Source of the DNA: a virus | Length of the DNA stretch: 54,150 nt | Direction: 5' to 3' (one strand) | Virus record (IMG/VR): IMGVR_UViG_3300028581_000051 | Location: 1-54,150 of that record | Shown here: piece after piece, positions 25,069 to 32,551 of the stretch | Layout: the number at the start of each line of letters is the position of its first letter | Position numbering within the stretch: position 1 is the stretch's first letter | Position numbers and translations under genes: made by a program | Notes under the pieces: generated by a model | The model's input: the letters and a program-made list of their open reading frames with translations, nothing else | Told to the model about the DNA's origin: nothing | The model's database searches: none

Positions 25069-27084
25069 ATGACACGTTGGGTATATGACGTTGAAACAGA
25101 TGACCTGTTGGTCGGTTGTACCCGCATGTGGATCCTTTGTGCATACAACCTTGATACAGAGAAACTTCATTACTGGCTAGAGGGTGACCTCAGCTGGCAG
25201 GAGGAATTTAGTAAAGCAACACTTGTTGCAGGCTTTAACAGTCTAAAATTCGATAACCTAGTTCTTGAAAAGCTTTTTAATTTTAAGTTTCCTGAAACCT
25301 GCCAAATGCGCGATCTTCAGATTATTTCTCTGGTTCTTGACTTCAATCGCTTTGGTAAAGATGTTCCGCATAGTCTTAAGAACTGGGGTAAGCATCTTGG
25401 GTTCGACAAGTTAGACTTTGATGCATTCCATGAGTACTCGGAAGAGATGTTGGATTATGCTAAGCGTGACGTCATGCTGACTGTCATGGTTAACAACGTG
25501 CTCCTTAAAGAACTCACGGAAGCTATGAAGAAGGCTCCTCTTCTCCAAACCTATATTAAAGCTGAATACGCAGTAGCTGAGTGGGTTGGTCGTGCTGAAT
25601 GGCATGGTTGGCCTTTCGATAAAGAGGCTGCAATAGAGCTCTCTGGGAAGCTTGATGTAGAGATGAAGAAAGCTGAAGATGCCTTAACAAGCATCCTTGG
25701 TATGAAAGCTGTAGCCGTAGACAAGGTTGGCGATGTCGTAGAAGTCAAGGAGCCTAAGTATACTCTTCAAGGCTTCTACCATGCCCACACAGCTAGCTGG
25801 TTTGGTGTTGAACCTGTAGAGGGACTGCTGGAGCCTTGGGAGCGACCTGTCAGTGGACCTTACTGTAGGGTAACATTTGAGCATCTTTCTCTAAGTTCAC
25901 CTGCTGATGTGAAGATCTTCTTGTTTAGACACGGTTGGATTCCAACAGAGTGGAACTACAAGAAAGATCCTAATACCGGTCGTAGGACTAAAGAGAAAAG
26001 TACTCCTAAGATCACAGAAGATAGTCTTGAGCTTCTCGGTGAGAACGGTAAACTGTATCCTGCGTACCTAACAGCTAGGTCACGTTCAGGTATCCTCAGA
26101 ACTTGGATTGAAGTTGTTGATGAGAACGGCAGGCTGCACGGTGACTCGTTCACGATTGGTACCCCTAGTATGCGTACGAGGCATAACATTATTGCCAACG
26201 TACCTACCGGGGATAGCCCTTGGGGGCGTGAAATGCGTTCGTTATTCACCGCGTTACCCGGATATAAACTCATCGGGTGTGATTCGGAGGGTAATCAAGC
26301 ACGTGGCCTTGCGCACTACCTTGGTGACCCTACTTTCACCCACACGCTTCTGAATAAAGATATTCACACCTTTAATGCTACGCTACTTGATAAGGTTCTT
26401 AGTGAGATTGGTTTTAACTGGTCAGCTTACCTTATTAAAGAAGGTAAAGCTCAGCTCCCTAAAAGAGTTCAAAAGTTCCTTGAAAGTAAAAGTCTCACAA
26501 AAGAGGACTACTTTAAGAGTAACCGTAAACGTAGGTACCACGATAAGGCAATTGCAACAGCTAAACGGGCTGTAGCTAAACGAATCCTGTATGCATTCTT
26601 GTTTGGTGCTGCAGGATTAAAACTTTGGAGCTACGTTACGGATGTTGGAGACTCGGTTCGTGGTAATAAACTCAAGCTTGGGTTTACAAAAGCTGTTCCA
26701 GGCTTCCAAGGTCTCATCGACAGACTAGGTAACATCTATGGCTCAACTAAGAAATTCGGCGACGGGTACATTTACTCTATCGCTGGAAATAAGATCTACG
26801 TCGACTCTTTCCATAAACTTCTTGTTTATCTACTCCAGTCATTGGAAAAGATTACTTGCAGTGCGGCATTGATGCTCACTATGAAAGGTCTTAAGGAGGC
26901 TGGTATCCCTTATATCCCTTGTATTATGTACCACGACGAAATTGATTTCATGGTTCCTGAACAATACGCCACGCAAGCTGCAGCCATTGGTAAGCAAGCA
27001 TTTGTTGATGGTCCTAAACTCTTTGGAGTGATGATCATGGGCGGCTCAGGTAAAATAGGAAACAACTGGTATGACGTCCACTGA
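25069..27084 (+). CDS. T7-like family A DNA polymerase
   Basis: A 671-residue replicative polymerase (T7 gp5 has 704). The exonuclease domain shows YDVETDD (D7, E9), GFNSLKFDN and YAKRDVMLT. In the polymerase domain, motif A is IGCDSEGNQARGLAHY with D405; the O-helix is KRILYAFLFGAAG with K504 and Y508 (T7 K522, Y526); and motif C is YHDEIDF with D623. All catalytic residues are present, so proofreading and synthesis should both work. The ATG directly follows the previous stop. It overlaps the next gene by 14 bases. Confidence 0.96.
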   Translation: MTRWVYDVETDDLLVGCTRMWILCAYNLDTEKLHYWLEGDLSWQEEFSKATLVAGFNSLKFDNLVLEKLFNFKFPETCQMRDLQIISLVLDFNRFGKDVPHSLKNWGKHLGFDKLDFDAFHEYSEEMLDYAKRDVMLTVMVNNVLLKELTEAMKKAPLLQTYIKAEYAVAEWVGRAEWHGWPFDKEAAIELSGKLDVEMKKAEDALTSILGMKAVAVDKVGDVVEVKEPKYTLQGFYHAHTASWFGVEPVEGLLEPWERPVSGPYCRVTFEHLSLSSPADVKIFLFRHGWIPTEWNYKKDPNTGRRTKEKSTPKITEDSLELLGENGKLYPAYLTARSRSGILRTWIEVVDENGRLHGDSFTIGTPSMRTRHNIIANVPTGDSPWGREMRSLFTALPGYKLIGCDSEGNQARGLAHYLGDPTFTHTLLNKDIHTFNATLLDKVLSEIGFNWSAYLIKEGKAQLPKRVQKFLESKSLTKEDYFKSNRKRRYHDKAIATAKRAVAKRILYAFLFGAAGLKLWSYVTDVGDSVRGNKLKLGFTKAVPGFQGLIDRLGNIYGSTKKFGDGYIYSIAGNKIYVDSFHKLLVYLLQSLEKITCSAALMLTMKGLKEAGIPYIPCIMYHDEIDFMVPEQYATQAAAIGKQAFVDGPKLFGVMIMGGSGKIGNNWYDVH

Positions 27085-27316
27085 TGAACCTGCGTACTTT
27101 GAGTTTAGAACTAGCGTGAAGTTTAGGGATAATAGAACTGCCAAGTGGTCTAAGACATATGACTACAAGACAACTGAGCAAGTTCCTCCCGATACTTGGA
27201 TTCTTGTGAATGTTGGAGGTTTTCCGGCAACTGCAAGAGTTACTCAGTCGTATAAGACCAATCCCGAAGCTTTGGTGTCTCTGAAACCTGTCTTGCAACT
27301 TTTAGGAAAGCTCTGA
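27071..27316 (+). CDS. Small hypothetical protein
   Basis: An 81-residue soluble beta-rich protein starting inside the last codons of the DNA polymerase after AGGAAAC. No motif is recognised. Immediately followed by the oxygenase-like gene. Confidence 0.7.
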   Translation: MTSTDEPAYFEFRTSVKFRDNRTAKWSKTYDYKTTEQVPPDTWILVNVGGFPATARVTQSYKTNPEALVSLKPVLQLLGKL

Positions 27317-27317
27317 C

Positions 27318-27893
27318 ATGGATGCTTTCAGTACTTCACGAGATGGAGGCGGTGTCCAGTTATACAACATCCTAGACGCCACAGACCTAGCAGCCCTCAG
27401 GCATCGAGCTAATCTAGTAAGTTTTAGAAAGATTCCCGTAGGGCTCAACCAAAGCATAATGCTAGCGGCTATGCCAAATGATATCTCTATCACATTGAGA
27501 AATGCTGCTGAATTTGGAGTACACCACCCGCTGCAATTGTTGAGCTCTATGCTGAGGCTTAATACTACAGTGTGTGATGCAGAGCCTAGAATTCACACTG
27601 ATAACGATATAGGTGGTGTACGACCTGTCTACGGTTCAGTCTCTTATCTTGAAGATGGTCCGCCTGGACTTCACGGTACTGCTTTATACGAGCATCCTGA
27701 GTACGGGCGTGGCTCCGATGATGTCTCTGTCTTTACAGACAATACTGGTTGGGAGCCTTGGTACATCAATCAAGCAAAGGCAAACTCTATGTTTTTGTTC
27801 AAGTCAAATCTCTACCACGGAAGATACCCTTGGACAACTTATGGAGTTAGCCAGCTTACTGGTAGGAAGGTCGTAGTTCAATTTTATAGGTGA
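27318..27893 (+). CDS. 2OG-Fe(II) oxygenase-like protein
   Basis: A 191-residue protein with the facial-triad pattern of 2-oxoglutarate/Fe(II) dioxygenases: H93 and D95 in RIHTDNDI, and H167 in NLYHGRYPW, with R169 two residues later as a possible 2-oxoglutarate contact. Between them lies VSYLEDGPPGLHGTALYEH, typical of the double-stranded beta-helix core in which small residues and a Y/H/P-rich loop follow the HxD site. The substrate is unknown; DNA bases, a phage protein or a host target are all possible. Its place beside the DNA polymerase hints at nucleic-acid work but does not prove it. Confidence 0.7.
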   Translation: MDAFSTSRDGGGVQLYNILDATDLAALRHRANLVSFRKIPVGLNQSIMLAAMPNDISITLRNAAEFGVHHPLQLLSSMLRLNTTVCDAEPRIHTDNDIGGVRPVYGSVSYLEDGPPGLHGTALYEHPEYGRGSDDVSVFTDNTGWEPWYINQAKANSMFLFKSNLYHGRYPWTTYGVSQLTGRKVVVQFYR

Positions 27894-27896
27894 GAG

Positions 27897-28184
27897 ATGC
27901 GATCTGTCTTCAAGTTATCTCTTTTAGTGCTTCTAGTTACAGCTGCCCTTTACTCGGGTATGTATTTCATGAGACCCGGTAGTAAAGTGTTTGCTAGTAG
28001 CTATGAGTTCAACAAACAAATCTCAGGACTCTGCGAGAGTATGCGTCTTGTAGATGGAAAGCTCAGGCTTGCCTTTGCAATAAAGCTACGAGAAGATCTA
28101 AACGCTGCTAATCGTTCTCAAGACCTTACTGACAAAAACAGGGCTTGTGCTTTCGAGGCTCAGCGTGTGACTGGGATTCAATAA
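27897..28184 (+). CDS. Small single-pass membrane or exported protein
   Basis: A 95-residue protein with a basic start MRSVFK, one hydrophobic segment (LSLLVLLVTAALYSGMYF) and a soluble helical C-terminal part with two cysteines. It may be a signal anchor or a cleaved signal peptide. It has no lipobox. Function unknown. Confidence 0.66.
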   Translation: MRSVFKLSLLVLLVTAALYSGMYFMRPGSKVFASSYEFNKQISGLCESMRLVDGKLRLAFAIKLREDLNAANRSQDLTDKNRACAFEAQRVTGIQ

Positions 28185-28203
28185 TTCATGCTAAGGAGTC
28201 CTA

Positions 28204-28539
28204 ATGAGTACTATCTTTATTTTCTCAAACACTTTGGACGGTCTTGCTGGGTATTGCTATGCTCTGACTGACAACGGAGTGATTCTAAACAGCAGATACT
28301 GTTCTAATCAGAAGTTTGCTCTTGCTGATTTGAACGACCATAAAGCCAATAGTCACTACCGTCTGTACTTCAGGGAGATTCGTTATAAAGTTGAGTTCGT
28401 CCGTGCAGATCGGCTAGAAGCTCATGAAGAGTTTCAAAAAGCACTTGCAAAGTTCCTATCAAGGCTAGACTCTCCGGAGTACCTATCTAACTGGCACATT
28501 CCGCACGTCATTAAGAAGAGCGACAAAGTTAATGCCTGA
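28204..28539 (+). CDS. Hypothetical protein
   Basis: A 111-residue soluble protein with a clear AAGGAG box before its ATG. The sequence alternates strands and helices (DGLAGYCYALTDNG, LYFREIRYKVEFV). No motif is recognised. Overlaps the next gene by eight bases. Confidence 0.7.
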   Translation: MSTIFIFSNTLDGLAGYCYALTDNGVILNSRYCSNQKFALADLNDHKANSHYRLYFREIRYKVEFVRADRLEAHEEFQKALAKFLSRLDSPEYLSNWHIPHVIKKSDKVNA

Positions 28540-28759
28540 AGTAACATTCCCGCTACGAGTAGTCGGAGTTGAGTATAATTGTGACACCTGCGGTCTACCA
28601 GTCAAAGTGATAGGACAAGTTCCTGGGCTGCTGGCCAACGCACCTCCTAAATTTAGAGCTTCCTGTCAGAAAGGCCACCTACACCTGTTGGACAAACAAT
28701 ATCCGGGGATTGGGTATGAACGAGACACACCGACTGTTTCTGAAATCATTGATTTGTAA
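28532..28759 (+). CDS. Small putative zinc-ribbon protein
   Basis: A 75-residue protein with CDTCGLPV and, about 30 residues later, CQKGHLHLL. Two cysteines in a knuckle plus C and H in CxxGH could hold one zinc ion. Such small proteins often bind nucleic acids or partner proteins, but nothing specific can be said. It overlaps the next gene by 44 bases. Confidence 0.68.
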   Translation: MPEVTFPLRVVGVEYNCDTCGLPVKVIGQVPGLLANAPPKFRASCQKGHLHLLDKQYPGIGYERDTPTVSEIIDL

Positions 28760-28997
28760 TGCTGTAGCCGCAGCTATAGCAACAATCTTCATGCTAGCGA
28801 TACAAGCAGACTTTGGCCTCATTCTTAACCTTGGGATTTTGGTTCTTGTCACTCAGGTCCTAACTATCATCTTCATGGCTATTGAGTATAGAAAAACCTT
28901 CTGCACTTTTTGCCACAAACGCTCTCATCAAGAAATTTATCAAGCTGATAATTCATACAGGATTTGTTCAAAATGCAAAACAATAGAACCTCTCTAG
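28716..28997 (+). CDS. Membrane protein with C-terminal zinc ribbon
   Basis: A 93-residue protein from the ATG at 28716, seven bases after GGGG; a TTG at 28710 in the same frame is also possible. Two hydrophobic segments (ICNAVAAAIATIFMLAI and LILNLGILVLVTQVLTIIF) are followed by a cytoplasmic FCTFCHKR ... CSKC pair that probably binds zinc. The combination of a two-pass anchor and a zinc knuckle suggests a membrane-tethered binding protein. Function unknown. Confidence 0.66.
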   Translation: MNETHRLFLKSLICNAVAAAIATIFMLAIQADFGLILNLGILVLVTQVLTIIFMAIEYRKTFCTFCHKRSHQEIYQADNSYRICSKCKTIEPL

Positions 28998-29365
28998 TTA
29001 CAATCTTCTGGGTTGCCATCACTATGATCTTGCTGTTCTTTATCATTACAGCATGCAACGGAATACCTTCTAAGCCTGCTTGGCAACGTGATATGGATAA
29101 ACTTCAAGGCGAACTTATAGTAGCTTCGGCTTGTAATGGTTACTGGGACAGCCCTGCAGTTGAAGCTAGCAACTCAGAAGTCTTTATTGTAAAGGCAGAA
29201 GCCATCAGGAACCGCTGGGGTGTCTCAGTTGAAGAGATGCTAGAATACCTCCCGCAAGCAGAAGCTGAAACTATTGCCAAAGCCGCTAATCAGACAGTTG
29301 ATGGTCAGCGTAAAGGTAAGACTCCAGCGCAGTGTATGACTTTCTTAGCCAATTGGGGTAACTGA
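28973..29365 (+). CDS. Putative lipoprotein
   Basis: A 130-residue protein from the ATG at 28973. A polar start (MQNNRTSL) and a hydrophobic run (VTIFWVAITMILLFFI) end in the lipobox-like ITACNG, so the cysteine could be lipid-modified and the rest face the periplasm. The mature part is soluble, with a pair of further cysteines. It could act in superinfection exclusion or lysis (an outer-membrane spanin subunit), but it is larger than usual Rz1 proteins and not proline-rich. Confidence 0.66.
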   Translation: MQNNRTSLVTIFWVAITMILLFFIITACNGIPSKPAWQRDMDKLQGELIVASACNGYWDSPAVEASNSEVFIVKAEAIRNRWGVSVEEMLEYLPQAEAETIAKAANQTVDGQRKGKTPAQCMTFLANWGN

Positions 29366-29373
29366 GGGAGCAA

Positions 29374-30213
29374 ATGACAATAGCACTGATCGACGGCGAT
29401 GTGATGGCTTACCAAGCCTGCTATACTCGCTACGAGAGAACTGCAAATAACGTCGATGGTGTACAGCGTATACAACTAGACGCAGATGGAAAGCGAGTAC
29501 CGCTGGAATTTACTACTGAGGAAGATTCAAGGTACCTCAGAACTTGCTGGGAAAACTTTAAAAAGAATGTAGGACGAGTTTGTGACCGCTTCTACTGCTC
29601 TGAAGTGTTGATTGCAATCAAAGGCCGGGACAACTATCGAGACCTGTTGTATCCAGAGTATAAGCTTCCTCGGGTGAATAGTGATAACTCGGGGAAGCTT
29701 GCACCCTTTGTAAAAAATATCAGGAACCTGGCTGAATTTGAACTAGAAGCTGTACCAGCCCATGGACGTGAAGCGGATGACTTGCTAAGGATCTGGTCAA
29801 ATGAGGCCAGAGCTGCAGGTCAAGACTTTATTGTGTTCTCTAACGATAAAGACCTACGTTGTATTCCTGGTAAACACTTTATAGTTAACTTTGATAAGAC
29901 TAAAGAGGCACTGATCGAAGTCTCTGAACATGATGCGCGTGTCAATTATTACACCCAGCTCTTAAAAGGCGACATGACTGATAATATCCCAGGGCTTCCA
30001 GGGATCGGTCCGGCTAAGGCTTCTTCAAGAGTTGCTGATTGTATCACTGACGCAGACTTCCAAGAGGTCGTGGTAGGTTCCTATATTGAATTCTATGACG
30101 ACCAGTGGTATGATTACTTTCTTAGTAATGGTAAGCTGATCCACATCCAAAACCATCTAGATGACTACTTTGATTGTTCTGATTGGCCTATTGTGCAGGA
30201 GCTACGACCTTGA
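29374..30213 (+). CDS. 5'-3' exonuclease (T7 gp6 / FEN-like)
   Basis: A 279-residue protein with the FEN-family acidic motifs: LIDGDVMAY at the start (D7, D9), AHGREADDLL, and FSNDKDLRC. A helix-hairpin-helix region follows, GDMTDNIPGLPGIGPAKA. The size and order match T7 gp6-like exonucleases, which remove RNA primers and degrade host DNA. A GGAG box precedes the ATG. The stop overlaps the TTG start of the next gene. Confidence 0.92.
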   Translation: MTIALIDGDVMAYQACYTRYERTANNVDGVQRIQLDADGKRVPLEFTTEEDSRYLRTCWENFKKNVGRVCDRFYCSEVLIAIKGRDNYRDLLYPEYKLPRVNSDNSGKLAPFVKNIRNLAEFELEAVPAHGREADDLLRIWSNEARAAGQDFIVFSNDKDLRCIPGKHFIVNFDKTKEALIEVSEHDARVNYYTQLLKGDMTDNIPGLPGIGPAKASSRVADCITDADFQEVVVGSYIEFYDDQWYDYFLSNGKLIHIQNHLDDYFDCSDWPIVQELRP

Positions 30214-30695
30214 AGTTCACAGGCACAATACCTAAAGGTCAACCTACCCTGAAACCTGTGTCAGCTTTTAAAAACGGACACTGGGAATTCCCTGAACAGA
30301 TGGCAGGACAGGGTTGGGTAGGTTTTGTATATGTAATCTATGACAAAGAACTCAGTCGTGGCTATATCGGTAAAAAGCAGTACTATGGTACAGGTAAACT
30401 GAACAACGGCAAAGAGTCAAACTGGCGGACTTATAAGACCTCTTCACCACTCCTTAAAGAGCACTTTGCTGTAAGACCTTTGTCAGAGTTTGAATTTATC
30501 TGCCTAGAACAGTACAGGACAAAAGGTACGCTCTCTTATTCTGAGACTTGGTCTCTTTGCTTTGTTGAAGCTCCTACCACTAAGCTGTACTATAACACGC
30601 TGATTGAGAAGGTGTCTTGGCGGGTTAGTGAACCTATCAGTGCCAGGCACCGTGAACGTCTAATTCAATTTATGGAAAGGGTTAAAGGTGTTTAA
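30210..30695 (+). CDS. GIY-YIG-like endonuclease
   Basis: A 161-residue protein. I chose the TTG at 30210, nine bases after AGGAG and overlapping the exonuclease stop. FVYVIYD followed by RGYIGKKQY fits the GIY-YIG core, and SNWRTYKTSSPLL supplies the conserved Ser/Tyr region seen in Seg-like phage nucleases. Lying between exonuclease and primase-helicase, it may process DNA junctions or replace the T7 gp3 endonuclease; a homing role is also possible. The catalytic Glu is not certain by eye (candidate in SYSETWSL). Confidence 0.66.
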   Translation: MKFTGTIPKGQPTLKPVSAFKNGHWEFPEQMAGQGWVGFVYVIYDKELSRGYIGKKQYYGTGKLNNGKESNWRTYKTSSPLLKEHFAVRPLSEFEFICLEQYRTKGTLSYSETWSLCFVEAPTTKLYYNTLIEKVSWRVSEPISARHRERLIQFMERVKGV

Positions 30696-30897
30696 CTTTA
30701 TTAAACTTACTGTAGCTGCTCTATTGATAATTATGTGTTTTGTAGTGCTTGTTGCGGCAGGATTCCTCTTCGAGATGTCTGCTCAAGCAATCCTCGATAC
30801 CGGTCAACTGGACCTTTTATCTGGACTCTGTTTGGTCACTTCTGGAGGCATCCTTATTGGTGGCCTTAAATCTGCACTTGAAGCAATGGGAGACTAA
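30688..30897 (+). CDS. Small membrane protein (69 aa)
   Basis: GTG start, overlapping the previous stop by eight bases. Two hydrophobic segments (LTVAALLIIMCFVVLVAAGFL and LLSGLCLVTSGGILIGG, each taken in part) make a two-pass membrane protein. It is wedged between replication genes and coupled to the helicase by TAATG. Role unknown. Confidence 0.65.
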   Translation: MFNFIKLTVAALLIIMCFVVLVAAGFLFEMSAQAILDTGQLDLLSGLCLVTSGGILIGGLKSALEAMGD

Positions 30898-32543
30898 TGT
30901 CTAAGATAGTTGCTCACAATCTCAAGTGCCTATCTCCAACTTGTCAGTCCAGCGATGGTAGGCAGCTATACGATACAGGAACCTCTTTTTGTTTTTCTTG
31001 TACAACTTGGTTTAGCGCAGCAGATAGCAAAGCAGAAGAAATCGTGGAATCCACTCCTAAATCTCCTAGCCTAATACGAGTAACCACAGATCCTCTTGAA
31101 ATTAAAGAAAATTTTCAGGTTAGAAGCTTTCCAGAACGTAAAATCTCTAAAGAAGTCTGTGAGTTCTATGGCGTGAAAGTAGGCTTCAAAGGTAATGGTG
31201 AAATTGGCTACCATTACTATCCGTATAAAGATGGTGAAAGCTACCAACGCCGAGAACTTCCTAAAACGTTCACCTGGATCAATAAAGTAGACGATCTGTT
31301 TGGTATTGAAAGATTCCAAATGGGCGGCAAGCGTGTGATCATTTGCGAAGGTGCAATGGACACTCTTTCGATGGCTGAAGCAAGCTATCGTAGATATAAG
31401 AAGTTTTACCCAATCATTGGTCTCCCTAGTGCAGCTTATACTAAGTCTCTGATTGCAGCCAGGGATCAACTTAGGAACTTTGATGAAATCATTGTTTGCT
31501 TTGATGAAGATGAGGCAGGACATAAAGCTCAACAAGAAGCTGTAAAAATTCTAGGTCTTGATAAAGTAAAGCTCACCAAGCTCCCTAAGAAAGACGCCGG
31601 CGATGTTCTTACAGAACTCGGTCCTGAAGAGCTGCTTCGTTGCACCTTCGACGCTGTAAAGTATATTCCGTCTGGGATTATTACCAAAGAAGCTCTTTGG
31701 GAACAGATGGCAAACTACGACCAAACGCCCTCAACGTCATATCCACCCTGCCTAGAGGGTCTTAACACTAAACTCAAGGGGATGAGACTTAATGAAATCA
31801 CACTGTTTACTTCCGGTACTGGTAGTGGGAAGTCTACTATGCTTAGGGAGATTATTCTGCATATCCTATCAACTGAACCGGACGCTAAAATCGGTGTTGT
31901 AAGTCTGGAAGAATCTCCTGCAGAGACTGGTAAGAAAATCTCAGCCATGTATCTCTCCAGAAATCCTTCTCAAGAAGAGATTCCTCTGGATGAGCTGCGA
32001 CATGGTTTTGATGCAACTTTTGGTACAGATAGAATTATCCTTTTGGACCATCAAGGTTCTATGAGTGATACATCTATTATGGATAAGCTAGAATATATGT
32101 GCTTGATGGGCTGTCAATACTTGCTCCTTGACCACATTACGATTCTAGTTTCAGAAGGTGTTGAAGGTAGAGAAGGTAACGAAGCTCAAGACAAAATTAT
32201 GAGTGACCTTCTTAAGCTTGTGAAGCGTCACCCTGTATGGCTTGGTCTAGTGTCACACTTGAGAAAGACTAGTAATAGCTCAGGTAAGTCTTTTGAGGAA
32301 GGTAGACTTCCTTCAATGGATGACATTAAAGGCTCAGGCTCGATTAAGCAGATCGCGTTTGATATTGTTGGATTTGCTCGTAATATGAACGCAGAATCAG
32401 AAATGGAACGAAACACTATTGACATGTGTGTTCTGAAATGCCGTTTCTCAGGCCTCACGGGTGCTGTACCTGGTGCTCGATATATTTATTCGACAGGTAG
32501 ACTAGAAGCCATATCGCACTGTGAAGAGTTTGTTACTATTTAG
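30897..32543 (+). CDS. Bifunctional primase-helicase (T7 gp4-like)
   Basis: A 548-residue protein close in size to T7 gp4 (566). The N-terminus has a zinc ribbon (CLSPTC and, 17 residues later, CFSC), which reads the primer site. The Toprim domain shows ICEGAMD (E151) and CFDEDEAG (D203, D205). The DnaB-like helicase domain shows Walker A GTGSGKST with K312, and YLLLDHI as Walker B. It should unwind DNA ahead of the polymerase and make RNA primers. The start overlaps the preceding small membrane gene. Confidence 0.95.
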   Translation: MSKIVAHNLKCLSPTCQSSDGRQLYDTGTSFCFSCTTWFSAADSKAEEIVESTPKSPSLIRVTTDPLEIKENFQVRSFPERKISKEVCEFYGVKVGFKGNGEIGYHYYPYKDGESYQRRELPKTFTWINKVDDLFGIERFQMGGKRVIICEGAMDTLSMAEASYRRYKKFYPIIGLPSAAYTKSLIAARDQLRNFDEIIVCFDEDEAGHKAQQEAVKILGLDKVKLTKLPKKDAGDVLTELGPEELLRCTFDAVKYIPSGIITKEALWEQMANYDQTPSTSYPPCLEGLNTKLKGMRLNEITLFTSGTGSGKSTMLREIILHILSTEPDAKIGVVSLEESPAETGKKISAMYLSRNPSQEEIPLDELRHGFDATFGTDRIILLDHQGSMSDTSIMDKLEYMCLMGCQYLLLDHITILVSEGVEGREGNEAQDKIMSDLLKLVKRHPVWLGLVSHLRKTSNSSGKSFEEGRLPSMDDIKGSGSIKQIAFDIVGFARNMNAESEMERNTIDMCVLKCRFSGLTGAVPGARYIYSTGRLEAISHCEEFVTI

Positions 32544-32551
32544 GAAGTAAG

